DNA of 64,000 bases, taken from contig OY969802.1 of assembly GCA_963703235.1 (NCBI GenBank), positions 1,860,001 through 1,924,000 of the forward strand, in the 5' to 3' direction. Of the stretch, positions 35,531-46,891 are shown in pieces. Position numbers and translations under genes: made by a program. Positions within the stretch are counted from its first letter, which is position 1. Every line of letters starts with the position of its first letter. The DNA comes from VRUE01 sp963703235 (GTDB taxonomy: Bacteria > Actinomycetota > Thermoleophilia > Solirubrobacterales > 70-9). The notes beneath the pieces were generated by a model. The model ran no database searches and was not told where the DNA came from. It worked only from the letters and a program-made list of their open reading frames with translations.

Positions 35531-37174
35531 TCAGTCCGGGTCGATCAGGACGCCCGGGTTGAGGATGCCAGCTGGGTCCAGCTCGGCCTTGGCGGCCCGT
35601 AGGGCGGCGGCGAAGGGGTCGGGGCGCTGGCGGTCGTACCAGGGCCGGTGGTCGCGGCCGACCGCGTGGTGGTGGGTGATCGTGCCGCCGCCCTCGATCA
35701 CCGCCTCCGAAGCCGCCGCCTTGATCTCGTCCCACTGCTCGACCTCACCACCGCGAACCGCCGGCGCCATCACCGTGAAGTAGGGAGCGGGGCCGTCGGG
35801 GTAGACGTGGGTGAAGCGGCAGCTGACCCGCGGCGCGCCCGGCCCCTCGCGAGAGATGTCGCAGACCTCGGCGGCCTTGGCCCGCGCCGCCTCCATCGCG
35901 CCGGCGTGGAACTCCTCGAAGCGGTCCCAGGCGATCGCCGTCTCGAAGGTGTCGGAGAGAACGCCGCAGGCGACGAACGTGTCGCGCAGGTAGGGCGCGA
36001 AGAGAAACGCGTCGCGCCAGGCCCCGACCGCGTCCTCGCCCTTCCCGTCGATGGGCCCAGAACGGGAGCCGGAGTCGCGTTTCAGGCCCGTCGGCGGGGA
36101 GTTGGGGGTGCCGCCGTGCTCGCGGGCTATGGACAGTGCTTCGTTCATCGCGACGTCCACAGGGTGATGCGGCGACTCGAAGCCGAGCACCAGCAGGCTC
36201 TTCTCGCCGCTGCCGGCGCCGGTCGTGCCGGCCTCGAGCGCGTCGAGCAGGCGGCAGTTGGCCGGGTACAGGCCGGACTGCGAGATCTCGCGCACGGCGG
36301 CGGCGCCGGCGAGGAACTCGTCGAACTCGACCCCGCACGAAAGCTTGAACTGGGGGCGCGGGCGCACCCTGACCCAGGCCTCGGCGATCGTGCCGAGGAT
36401 TCCCTCGGAGCCGATCAGCGCCCGGTCCGGCGAGGGGCCGGCGCCCGAGCCGGGCAGGCGCCGGCTCTCCCAGATGCCGCGGGGGGTGATCGCCCGCACC
36501 GACTCGACCAGGTCGTCGATGTGGGTGTAGAGGGTCGCGAAGTGGCCGCCGGCGCGGGTCGCGATCCAGCCACCCAGGGTCGAGTACTCGAACGACTGCG
36601 GGAAGTGGCGCAGGGTGAGGCCGTGCTCACGCAGCTGGTCCTCCAGGCCGGGCCCGGTGGCGCCGGCCTGGATCCGTGCCGCCAGCGAGGTCGCGTCGAC
36701 CTCCAGCACCCGGTCCAGCCGGCGCAGGTCGAGCGAGACGAAGGGGCGCTCGCCGAGCCGCCCCTCGACGCCGCCGACGACGCTGGTGCCGCCGCCGAAC
36801 GGGATCACCGCCGCCCCCTCGGCCTCGGCCCAGCTCATCGCCACCTCGATCTCGGACTCGTCGCGGGGATAGGCGACCAGGTCGGGGGGGTTCTCGAACT
36901 CGCCCCGAAACCCCCGCACCACGTCGCGGTACGCCTTGCCCAGCGCGTGGCAGACCCGCTCGTGCTTGTCGTCGCTGAAGAGATCGGCGAGATCGGCGGG
37001 CGCCTGCAGCCGCGAGGCGCGGATCTCGACCCGGTCCAGGGGCACGGGGTCCTCGACCTCGCCGCCGAAGCCGAGCCGCTCCCGTATCGCCGCCGCCGCG
37101 GCCTCGATCTCAGCCCGCGGCGGCTGCTGGTCCTCGTACCCCCAGCCCCAGTGCTTTCGTCTCCTCGCGTTCAG
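35531..37174 (-). CDS. Alkyl-dihydroxyacetonephosphate-synthase-like FAD-linked oxidase, unusual start
   Basis: FAD-binding enzyme of the vanillyl-alcohol-oxidase fold. FAD segment: VIPFGGGTSVVGG; FAD/substrate segment: HFPQSFEYSTLGGWIATRAGG; catalytic-side ITHHHAVGRDHRPWYD near the C-terminus; final ELDPAGILNPGVLI. Alkyl-DHAP synthases swap an acyl chain for a fatty alcohol to make ether lipids. A standard GTG at 37045 gives 504 residues but omits the conserved N-terminal HWGWGYEDQ segment, which is encoded in frame upstream to a CTG at 37174, one base past the previous gene's stop. No ATG, GTG or TTG is available there, so either CTG is used or a start was lost. A palindromic insert lies near residue 325. 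Confidence 0.82.
   Translation of the reverse strand: MNARRRKHWGWGYEDQQPPRAEIEAAAAAIRERLGFGGEVEDPVPLDRVEIRASRLQAPADLADLFSDDKHERVCHALGKAYRDVVRGFRGEFENPPDLVAYPRDESEIEVAMSWAEAEGAAVIPFGGGTSVVGGVEGRLGERPFVSLDLRRLDRVLEVDATSLAARIQAGATGPGLEDQLREHGLTLRHFPQSFEYSTLGGWIATRAGGHFATLYTHIDDLVESVRAITPRGIWESRRLPGSGAGPSPDRALIGSEGILGTIAEAWVRVRPRPQFKLSCGVEFDEFLAGAAAVREISQSGLYPANCRLLDALEAGTTGAGSGEKSLLVLGFESPHHPVDVAMNEALSIAREHGGTPNSPPTGLKRDSGSRSGPIDGKGEDAVGAWRDAFLFAPYLRDTFVACGVLSDTFETAIAWDRFEEFHAGAMEAARAKAAEVCDISREGPGAPRVSCRFTHVYPDGPAPYFTVMAPAVRGGEVEQWDEIKAAASEAVIEGGGTITHHHAVGRDHRPWYDRQRPDPFAAALRAAKAELDPAGILNPGVLIDPD
36044..36099. repeat. Possible palindromic insert I inside the flavoenzyme gene
   Basis: 56-bp imperfect palindrome with ends CCCGTCGATGGGCCCAGAAC and GTTTCAGGCCCGTCGGCGGG (about 17 of 21 pairs). 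It is translated as a Gly/Ser/Arg/Lys-rich loop (GLKRDSGSRSGPIDGKGED) between conserved family segments. No second copy was noticed, so it is less certain than the A, B or C families. Confidence 0.45.
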
Positions 37175-37175
37175 G

Positions 37176-37481
37176 TCAGCAGAGGATTCGCTTGTGATGG
37201 ATCCTCACCTCGTAGAGGTCTTTGGGAGCGAGCGCGATCGTCACCCAGGAGCAGCTTCCTTCGGGCAGGACGAGCGTCGAGACGCAGTCGATCCGGTGCA
37301 GCGATTTGCGCTGGCAAGGCGCAACCCGCCAGTTCCTGCACCCTTCCGTCTCGGCGCAGACGTCGGCCGTGAAGCGTTTGATTTCGGTCTTGGCGATGCC
37401 GAACGGCAGCTTGTGCGCCTCGGCGACGCCGGCAAGCACCAGCAGCCCGAGGACTGCCGCGATGACCACCTTGATCCTCAC
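37176..37481 (-). CDS. Small secreted cysteine-rich protein
   Basis: 101 residues with an obvious Sec signal peptide (MRIKVVIAAVLGLLVLAGVAEA, cleavage expected after AEA). The mature 79 residues contain six cysteines, enough for three disulfides, spaced in a basic, beta-rich domain. No known motif. The ATG overlaps the stop of the double SDR gene by 4 bases, and its own stop lies one base before the flavoenzyme's putative CTG start, so it is the middle gene of a tightly packed minus-strand operon. Confidence 0.7.
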   Translation of the reverse strand: MRIKVVIAAVLGLLVLAGVAEAHKLPFGIAKTEIKRFTADVCAETEGCRNWRVAPCQRKSLHRIDCVSTLVLPEGSCSWVTIALAPKDLYEVRIHHKRILC

Positions 37482-39469
37482 CAGTGAACCCCTTTCATTA
37501 GATGGGCGAAGGCGACAGCCTCAGTGGTCGGCGCCTTGTCGGGTGCCTCGTCGGTCTTCCCCTTCGCCGCCTGCGACTCGGGAAAGAGTTTGTAAGCCGT
37601 GTTGAGGATCCTGTCGCTGACGCCCGGCGCGATCGCGTAGAGCAGCTCGCCGAAGGTGCCGAGCCGGGTCGCCACCTTCTTCGGCCGGCCGATCATCGCC
37701 CCGGCGATCATCTCCGCCGCCTCCTCCGGCGTGATCGCCGGGAACATGTCGTACATCCGCGTCGGCGCGATCATCGGCGTCCGCACCAGCGGCATATGGA
37801 TGGTGGTGATCTGGACGCCGTCGTCGAAGACCTCGGAGGCGATCACGCGGCCGAAGGCGTCGAGTGCCGCCTTCGAGGCGACGTAGGCGGAGAAGCGGGG
37901 CGGGTTGGTCTGGGTCCCGATCGAGCTGATGTTGATGATGTGGCCCGACTTGCGCGCCCGCATCGAGGGCAGCAGGGCGAGGATCAGGCGCACGGCGCCC
38001 AGGTAGTTGAGCTGGATCGTCCGCTCGTAGTCGTGGAAGCGGTCGTAGGAGAGGCCAACCGAGCGGCGGATCGAACGGCCGGCGTTGTTGACGAGGACGT
38101 CGACCTGGCCGTGGTAGGCCAGCACCTCCTCGGCCATCCGCTCGACGTCCTCGATGTCTGACAAGTCGCAGCGGTGGATGTGGGCGACGCCGCCGGCGCC
38201 CTCGATCTCCGCCTTGGTCTCCTCCAGCTTCTCGACCGAGCGGGCCACCAGCAGAACCGTTGCGCCGGCGTCGGCGGCCTTGACCGCGGTCGCTTTGCCG
38301 ATCCCCGACGAGGCGCCGGTGACCAGGACCACCTTGCCGCGCACGGCCGCCGAGAGCGAGCGGTCCTTGAACAGGTCGGGGTCGAGGTTGCGCTCCCAGT
38401 AGTCCCAGACCCGGGACGCGTAGGACTCGAGCGGCGGCGCCTCGATCCCGGAGCCGGCGAGTGCCGCCTGCGCCTCGGTCGAGTCGAAGCTGGTCGGATA
38501 GTTGACGTAGTTGAGGACGGCGGGCGGGATGTCGAGCTGACTCAGCGTCATCTTCACCGCCCGCTTGGCCGGCGGGAAGAGCCTGAGGCCGCTGCGGACC
38601 AGGCTCGTCGCGGGGTCGGTCACCCCGGAATCGAGCCGCAGCGCCGCCTGCGGCGCGTCGGCGGCCTGCGCGAAGAGGTTGATCGCCTCGCCGGCCGTCT
38701 TCGGGTTGGGGTCGGTGAGGTGGAAGGCGCGGCCGTCGAGGCCGGGCTGGTGGGCGATGTGGTCGATCGCGTCGGCGACGAAGTCGACTGGGACGATGTT
38801 GATCTCGCCGCCTTCGACCCCGACCGCCGGCAGCCAGGCCGGCAGCACCCGCCGCGCCCGCTGCAGCAGCTTGAAGAAGTAGTAGGGCCCGTCGATCTTG
38901 TCGATCTCGCCGCTCCGCGAGTCGCCGACGACGATCCCGGGGCGGTAGACGCGCCAGGGGCGGGCGCACTCCTCGCGCACCACCCGCTCGGACTCGTGCT
39001 TGGTGCGAAAGTAGGGATGGGTGTCGAGGTTCTCGGCCTCGTCGAACATGTCCTCGCGCCAGACGCCCTTGTAGAGGCCGGCGGCGGCGATCGAGCTGAC
39101 CTGGTGGAAGCGGCCGGCCTCGATCGTCCCCGCCAGTTCGACCGCGTGGCGGGTCCCTTCGACGTTGGCGATCTCCTGGGCTTCGGCGTCGGCGGCCATG
39201 TCGTAGATCGCCGCCAGGTGGAAGAAGTGGTCGACGGTCCCGCGCAGGGTCAGCAGGTCCTCCTCGGAGACCCCCAGGCCCGGCTGCGAGAGGTCGCCGG
39301 CGATCGGCACGACCCGCGCTCCGTCGGCGCCCCAGGCCGTGCGCAGCTCCTCCAGCCGGCCCCGCGACCCGGCCCGTACCAGAGCGAAAACCGTCCCCTC
39401 CCGGCGCAGCAGCCGCTCGACGAGATTGCGGCCAATGAATCCCGTCGCCCCGGTGAGGAAGTAGTTCAT
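37478..39469 (-). CDS. Two-domain SDR protein, acyl-CoA-reductase type
   Basis: 663 residues from the ATG at 39469. The N-terminal half is an extended SDR: nucleotide motif FLTGATGFIGRNLVERLLR (residue 5 onward) and YFRTKHESE as the Y-x3-K site. The C-terminal half is a classical SDR: VLVTGASSGIGKATAVKAAD, NNAG, then FSAYVASKAALDAFG as Y-x3-K. This architecture matches mycobacterial AcrA1-like multifunctional proteins, in which the N-terminal unit reduces fatty acyl-CoA/acyl carrier thioesters toward aldehyde or alcohol. Fatty alcohol is the co-substrate of alkyl-DHAP synthase, whose homologue lies in the same operon; I infer a joint ether-lipid pathway. The ATG is 27 bases from the divergent sucAB-like start. 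Confidence 0.88.
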   Translation of the reverse strand: MNYFLTGATGFIGRNLVERLLRREGTVFALVRAGSRGRLEELRTAWGADGARVVPIAGDLSQPGLGVSEEDLLTLRGTVDHFFHLAAIYDMAADAEAQEIANVEGTRHAVELAGTIEAGRFHQVSSIAAAGLYKGVWREDMFDEAENLDTHPYFRTKHESERVVREECARPWRVYRPGIVVGDSRSGEIDKIDGPYYFFKLLQRARRVLPAWLPAVGVEGGEINIVPVDFVADAIDHIAHQPGLDGRAFHLTDPNPKTAGEAINLFAQAADAPQAALRLDSGVTDPATSLVRSGLRLFPPAKRAVKMTLSQLDIPPAVLNYVNYPTSFDSTEAQAALAGSGIEAPPLESYASRVWDYWERNLDPDLFKDRSLSAAVRGKVVLVTGASSGIGKATAVKAADAGATVLLVARSVEKLEETKAEIEGAGGVAHIHRCDLSDIEDVERMAEEVLAYHGQVDVLVNNAGRSIRRSVGLSYDRFHDYERTIQLNYLGAVRLILALLPSMRARKSGHIINISSIGTQTNPPRFSAYVASKAALDAFGRVIASEVFDDGVQITTIHMPLVRTPMIAPTRMYDMFPAITPEEAAEMIAGAMIGRPKKVATRLGTFGELLYAIAPGVSDRILNTAYKLFPESQAAKGKTDEAPDKAPTTEAVAFAHLMKGVHW

Positions 39470-39495
39470 CGCTCTTTCATACACTCATTCCAGGA

Positions 39496-42400
39496 ATGGC
39501 GCAAACGGCGACCGTGCAGATCCAGATGCCCGAGATGGGCGAGTCGGTCACCGAGGGCATCGTTCTCGAGTGGCACGTGGCGGAGGGCGACTTCGTCAAC
39601 GAGGGCGACACCGTCGTCGAGGTGTCGACCGACAAGGTCGACGCCGAGGTGCCGGCGCCGGCCGATGGCGTCATCACCAAGCTGATCGCTGCCGTTGACG
39701 ACGAGGTGCCTGTTGGCGCGCCATTGGCCGAGATGGAGCCTGGGACCAACGGCGCCGGTACTTCCGCCGAGGGTTCGGGCGCTCCGGCCGCGGGTCCTGT
39801 CGTGGGGGATGGGGGGGCGCTGCGGGCGGGGGCGTCCTCGACCCCCCCATCCCCCACGCCACCCGCGGAGGGAGCGGTCGAACAGCCCGGCGGGACCAAC
39901 GGGGCCGACACTCGTGAAGCTCCAGGGGCGGATGGCGTGCGAGCTACGCCCGTCGCGCGACGGGTGGCTGAGGAGCATGGGGTCGATCTCGGAGCCGTCG
40001 ACGGCTCCGGCAGCGGTGGGAAGGTGACCAAGGACGATGTGTTGGCGGCCGCCAATGGCGGAGGGGCCGCAGCGGCAACTCCAACGGCGAAGGCTCCGGT
40101 CGGCGCCGGCGAGGCGAAGCCGCTGCGGGGGGCGGCGGGGATGTTGGCTCAGGCTATGGGCGAGAGCCGGGAGGTTCCTACGGCTACTTCGTTCCGGACG
40201 GTGGCGGTGGACACGCTCGACGCGAAGCGGAAGGTGCTAAACGCGGAACTGAAGGAGCGGGGAATGAAGGTCTCCTTCACCCACCTGATCGCCTGGGCGA
40301 TCGTGCAGGCGGCACGGGAGTGGCCGGTGATGACGCGGGTCTTCGAGGAGCGCGAGGGCAAGCCGTTCGCGATCGAGGGCAACCCGGTCAACCTCGGCAT
40401 CGCGGTCGACGTCGAGCGCAAGGACGGCTCCCACAGCCTGATGGTGCCGGCGATCAAGGGCGCGGACGGGCTCGACTTCGCCGGCTTCCACTCCCATTAC
40501 GAGGACCTGATCACGAAGACCCGCGAGAACCGCCTCAGCGCCGACGACTTCCAGGGCACCAACGTCTCGCTGACCAACCCCGGCGGCATCGGCACCGTCG
40601 CCTCGGTGCCGCGACTGATGAAGGGACAGAGCGCGATCGTCGCCGCCGGCGCGATCGCCTACCCGCCGGAGTGGGCCCACGCCTCGCCGGAGCGGCTGCG
40701 GCAGCTCGGCGTCTCGAAGACGATGACGCTGACCTCGACCTACGACCACAGGGTGATCCAGGGGGCCGAGTCGGGCGCCTTCCTGCGCCGCATCGAAGAG
40801 CTGCTGGAGGGCAGGGACGGCTTCTACGAGTCGGTCGCGGCGGACCTCGGCCTCGACCCCGCGCCTCTCTCCACCGCCCATCCCGCCGCCGCCTCGGCGC
40901 CGCCGCTGGGCGCTGCCGCCGCCGCCCCGACGACCGCCCAGCCCGACGAGGAGCTGCTGCAGGCGGTCCAGGCCGCCACCTCGCTGCTGAAGGGCTACCG
41001 CACCCACGGTCACCTCGCGGCCCGGCTCGACCCGCTCGGCAGCGATCCGAAGGGCGACCCCGCGATCCAGCCGGAGCGCCTCAACCTGACGCCGGAGCTG
41101 ATGGCCCGGATCCCCGCCTCGATCCTCCGCATCGGCGTCCCCGGCGAGACCCTGCTCGAGGTGCTGCCGCGGATGCGCGAGGCCTACTGCGGCACGATCG
41201 CCTACCAGTTCGAGCACCTCTCCTCCCACCAGCAGCGGACCTGGCTGCGCGAGATGGTCGAGACCGGCGCCCACCGGCAGCCGCTCGCCGACGACGAGAA
41301 ACGGCGCCTCCTGAGCCGCCTGATCGACGTCTTCGAGTTCGAGCGCTTCGTCGAGAAGGCCTACCTGGGACAGAAGATCTTCACGATCGAGGGGCTGGAC
41401 GCGATCGTGCCGATGCTCGACGAGCTGGTCACCCTGGCGGGGCGGGCCGGGGCCGAGGAGGTCGTCTTCGGGATGGCCCACCGCGGGCGGCTCAGCGTGC
41501 TCGCCCACAACCTCGGCCGCTCGGTCGAGTCGATCCTGGCCGAGTTCGAGGGCTCGAAGCAGATCGAGCAGGTGAAGGCGGTCGCCGCCATCCCCCACGG
41601 CGGAACCGGCGACGTCAAGTACCACTACGGCCACCAGGGCATCTACGAGAGCAGCGACGGCGAGAAGACCGCCGTCCGCCTCTACCCCAACCCCAGCCAC
41701 CTCGAGTTCGTCAACCCGGTGGTCGAGGGCGCCACCCGCTTCATCCAGTCCGACCTCGACGGCGCCAGGCTGGAGCACGACCCCCGGCGCGCCGTTCCCG
41801 TCCTCCTGCACGGCGACGCCGCCTTCCCCGGCCAGGGGGTGGTGGCCGAGACGCTCAACCTGCAGGCGCTGCGCGGCTACACGACCGGTGGCACGGTTCA
41901 CGTCATCCAGAACAACCAGGTGGGCTTCACGACCGATCCCGAGGACGCCCGCTCCACCCCCTACGCGGCCGACATGGCGAAGGGGTTCAACGTCCCGATC
42001 GTCCACGTCAACGCCGACGACGTCGAGGCCTGCTCGGCGGCGATCCGGCTGGCGATGGCCTACCGCGAGCGCTGGGCCCGCGACATCGTCATCGACGTGA
42101 TCGGTTACCGCCGCTACGGCCACAACGAGACCGACGAGCCCGCCTACACGCAGCCGAAGATCGCCGCCCAGATCAAGGCCCACCCGCCGGTCTCCGAGAT
42201 CTACGCGGGCAAGCTGGTCGACGAAGGCGTCGTCGCCCGCGAGGACGTCGAGGGCGCGAGGAAGGCGCGCCACGACGAGATGTCGGCGGCGCTGAAAGAC
42301 CTGCGCCGCAAGATGGAGCTGGGCGACTACGAAGACCCGACGGTGACCACCTCGACCACCGGCGAGCTCGACCGCACCGCCAGCCCACCGGTCGAGACCG

Positions 42401-43563
42401 CGGTGCCGGAGGACCGGCTACGGGAGCTGAATCGGGCCCTGCTCGAGGTGCCGGAGAGCTTCACGATCCACCGCAAGCTGCGCAAACCGCTGGGCAAGCG
42501 CGAGGGGGCGCTGGAGGCGGGTGGGATCGAGTTCGGCCACGCCGAGGCGCTCGCCTTCGCCTCGCTGCTGACCGAGGGCGTCCACATCCGCCTCACCGGC
42601 CAGGACACCGAGCGCGGCACCTTCTCCCACCGTCACCTCGTCCTCCACGACGAGAAGACCGGCCTGCCGTACTGCCCGATGCAGAACCTGGAGAAGGCGA
42701 CGGCGCCCTTCGAGCTGTACAACAGCCCGCTTTCGGAGATCGCCTGCCTCGGCTTCGAGTACGGCTACTCGGCGGCGACCCCCAACGCCCTGATCCTCTG
42801 GGAGGCACAGTACGGCGACTTCGCCAACGCCGGTCAGGTGATCGTCGACACCTTCATCGCCGCCGGCGAGGCGAAGTGGGGCCAGACCAGCCGCATGACG
42901 CTGCTGCTGCCGCACGGTTACGAGGGCTCGGGCCCCGAGCACTCCAGCGCCCGCATCGAGCGCTTTCTGGCGCTGGCGGCGGAGGGCAACATCCGCATCG
43001 CCAACCCCAGCACCGCGGCCCAGTACTTCCACCTGCTGCGCCGCCAGGCGCTGATTCGCAAGCCACGGCCGTTGATCGTCTTCACCCCGAAGGGGTTGCT
43101 GCGGCTCGACCGGGCCGCGGCCTCGCCAGAGGAGCTCAGCGACGGTCACTTCAAGTTCATCCTCGACGACCCGGCCGTGACCGAGCGTCGCGAGAAGGTC
43201 GAGCGGCTGGTGCTCTGCACCGGCAAGGTGTTCTGGGACATGGACGGCAGCGAGCGGCGGCAGGCCGCCGAGAACGTCGCGATCGCCCGAGTCGAGCTGC
43301 TCTACCCGTTCGCCAAAGAGCAGCTGGGCGAGGTAATCGCTTCCTACCCGAACCTGAGGGAACTGGTCTGGACGCAGGAGGAGCCGCGCAACATGGGCGC
43401 CTGGAAGGTGATGTCGCGGCGCCTGCCGGAGGTGCTGCCGGAGGGGGTCGAGCTCGGCTACGTCGGCCGCCCGACCCGGGCCAGCCCGGGCGAGGGCTAC
43501 TCGGTCGCGCATGCCAGAGAGCAGGAGCGCATCGTCCTCACTGCGCTCACTCCCGGCGCCTGA
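39496..43563 (+). CDS. kgd: 2-oxoglutarate dehydrogenase, single polypeptide with lipoyl, binding, E2 and E1 domains
   Basis: 1355 residues. Order: lipoyl domain (1-85; lipoyl Lys47 in STDKVDAEV), a long linker containing palindrome D2 (residues about 96-127), a peripheral-subunit-binding domain (ATPVARRVAEEHGVDLGAV, about 148-185), an E2 acyltransferase domain (about 210-455; TSTYDHRVIQGAESG with the catalytic His) and a thiamine-dependent E1 (about 480-1355; MAHRGRLSVLAHNL, YGHNETDEPAYTQP). It converts 2-oxoglutarate to succinyl-CoA in the TCA cycle with a separate E3. Mycobacterial Kgd and corynebacterial OdhA fuse E2 core to E1 but lack their own lipoyl domain; here lipoyl and binding domains are kept, so it needs no partner E2. 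ATG start; the stop overlaps the next gene by 1-2 codon bases. Confidence 0.95.
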   Translation: MAQTATVQIQMPEMGESVTEGIVLEWHVAEGDFVNEGDTVVEVSTDKVDAEVPAPADGVITKLIAAVDDEVPVGAPLAEMEPGTNGAGTSAEGSGAPAAGPVVGDGGALRAGASSTPPSPTPPAEGAVEQPGGTNGADTREAPGADGVRATPVARRVAEEHGVDLGAVDGSGSGGKVTKDDVLAAANGGGAAAATPTAKAPVGAGEAKPLRGAAGMLAQAMGESREVPTATSFRTVAVDTLDAKRKVLNAELKERGMKVSFTHLIAWAIVQAAREWPVMTRVFEEREGKPFAIEGNPVNLGIAVDVERKDGSHSLMVPAIKGADGLDFAGFHSHYEDLITKTRENRLSADDFQGTNVSLTNPGGIGTVASVPRLMKGQSAIVAAGAIAYPPEWAHASPERLRQLGVSKTMTLTSTYDHRVIQGAESGAFLRRIEELLEGRDGFYESVAADLGLDPAPLSTAHPAAASAPPLGAAAAAPTTAQPDEELLQAVQAATSLLKGYRTHGHLAARLDPLGSDPKGDPAIQPERLNLTPELMARIPASILRIGVPGETLLEVLPRMREAYCGTIAYQFEHLSSHQQRTWLREMVETGAHRQPLADDEKRRLLSRLIDVFEFERFVEKAYLGQKIFTIEGLDAIVPMLDELVTLAGRAGAEEVVFGMAHRGRLSVLAHNLGRSVESILAEFEGSKQIEQVKAVAAIPHGGTGDVKYHYGHQGIYESSDGEKTAVRLYPNPSHLEFVNPVVEGATRFIQSDLDGARLEHDPRRAVPVLLHGDAAFPGQGVVAETLNLQALRGYTTGGTVHVIQNNQVGFTTDPEDARSTPYAADMAKGFNVPIVHVNADDVEACSAAIRLAMAYRERWARDIVIDVIGYRRYGHNETDEPAYTQPKIAAQIKAHPPVSEIYAGKLVDEGVVAREDVEGARKARHDEMSAALKDLRRKMELGDYEDPTVTTSTTGELDRTASPPVETAVPEDRLRELNRALLEVPESFTIHRKLRKPLGKREGALEAGGIEFGHAEALAFASLLTEGVHIRLTGQDTERGTFSHRHLVLHDEKTGLPYCPMQNLEKATAPFELYNSPLSEIACLGFEYGYSAATPNALILWEAQYGDFANAGQVIVDTFIAAGEAKWGQTSRMTLLLPHGYEGSGPEHSSARIERFLALAAEGNIRIANPSTAAQYFHLLRRQALIRKPRPLIVFTPKGLLRLDRAAASPEELSDGHFKFILDDPAVTERREKVERLVLCTGKVFWDMDGSERRQAAENVAIARVELLYPFAKEQLGEVIASYPNLRELVWTQEEPRNMGAWKVMSRRLPEVLPEGVELGYVGRPTRASPGEGYSVAHAREQERIVLTALTPGA
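39781..39875. repeat. Palindromic element D2 inside the E2 linker of kgd
   Basis: 95 bp, left end GCTCCGGCCGCGGGTCCTGT, right end ACGCCACCCGCGGAGGGAGC, with long G and C runs (GTGGGGGATGGGGGGG / CCCCCCCATCCCCCAC) pairing inside. Same outer pattern as D1. It is translated in frame as a Gly/Ala/Pro-rich segment in a flexible inter-domain linker, where an insertion would be harmless. Confidence 0.78.
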
Positions 43564-43883
43564 TGCGCAAGCCCGTCCCGGGACCCCTCTTCGTCTGGGT
43601 GAAGCGGCTCTCCTGGCTCGAGCTGGCGGTGTTCGCCGGCCTGCTCGTCTTCTGGCTGGCGCCGGGATTCGAGACCGAGACGATGGTCTTCGGCTGGGCG
43701 CACGGGCTCGGCTTCATCGCCCTCTGCGTGTTGATCTGGGTCGCCTGCGTCAGACGTGAGGCTCCTTACACGCTGCTGGCCGCGACCCTCACTCCGGTCG
43801 GGCCGGTTGGGAGCGTGATTGGCATCGAGCTGATCGAGCGACGGGGATGGGGCGTCGCCGATTCTCCGCAAAAGGCTGCGTGA
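43563..43883 (+). CDS. DUF3817-type small membrane protein
   Basis: 106 residues starting at the ATG at 43563 that overlaps the kgd stop (TGATG). Three hydrophobic helices are visible: LELAVFAGLLVFWLA, WAHGLGFIALCVLIWVAC and YTLLAATLTPVGPVGSVIGI. The E-L after KRLSWLELA and the W-A-H-G-L-G-F pattern fit the DUF3817 family (helical membrane proteins of actinobacteria and firmicutes), whose function is unknown. It sits in a long frame antisense/overlapping to nothing else and is likely co-transcribed with kgd. Confidence 0.8.
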   Translation: MRKPVPGPLFVWVKRLSWLELAVFAGLLVFWLAPGFETETMVFGWAHGLGFIALCVLIWVACVRREAPYTLLAATLTPVGPVGSVIGIELIERRGWGVADSPQKAA

Positions 43884-43908
43884 ACGCCGTAGATACGCTC
43901 AAAAAGCC

Positions 43909-43937
43909 TTGACCCAGAGCCGCCAAGGCGGTATAGC
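43909..43937 (+). promoter_or_regulatory. Consensus-like promoter: TTGACC, 17-bp spacer, TATAGC
   Basis: TTGACC at 43909-43914 and TATAGC at 43932-43937 with exactly 17 bases between. This is the best housekeeping-type promoter I see in the window. It fires rightward into a stretch with no coding gene but strong hairpins and therefore probably drives a small RNA. Confidence 0.75.
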
Positions 43938-43943
43938 TAGACG

Positions 43944-44085
43944 GTGACTGTTCCTTTCGGGCAGTCCCGCCTGCAGGGAACGGCGCGCGTCGGCATCCCT
44001 CCCTGGCTACCGACGCAGGTGCAGTGAGGGTCGCGCGGACCCCCTGCCTCCCGCGACCCTCCTGCACCACCTTGTGGGCAAGGGG

Positions 44086-44090
<5 letters not shown>
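43944..44090 (+). ncRNA. Candidate structured small RNA with C-rich loops
   Basis: About 145 bases between the promoter and the aconitase gene end. Hairpin 1 pairs GTTCC with GGAAC (43950-43981). Hairpin 2 has a 7-bp stem GCGTCGG/CCGACGC (43987-44016) with the loop CATCCCTCCCTGGCTA. Hairpin 3 has a 16-bp stem with a small internal loop (44018-44068) and the loop CGGACCCCCTGCCTCC. GTGAC near the 5' end can pair with GTCAC at 44085. Both large loops carry CCTCC, the complement of a Shine-Dalgarno site, which recalls the C-rich-loop '6C' small RNAs of actinobacteria. The 3' end overlaps the 3' end of aconitase on the other strand. Alternative: a palindromic repeat acting as terminator. Confidence 0.55.
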
Positions 44091-46881
<2,791 letters not shown>

Positions 46882-46891
46882 ATAGAGGACG

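Noticed and set aside
35531..37174. Calling the flavoenzyme DprE1 because it lies next to a DPPR-synthase-like UbiA
   Set aside because: The C-terminal THHHAVGRDHRPW and LNPGVLI segments match alkyl-DHAP synthase-like proteins better than DprE1.
40320..43883. 1187-codon open frame overlapping kgd in another phase
   Set aside because: Composition is Arg/Pro/Ala/Gly low complexity from extreme GC at third positions; only its last 106 codons (DUF3817) are a real gene.
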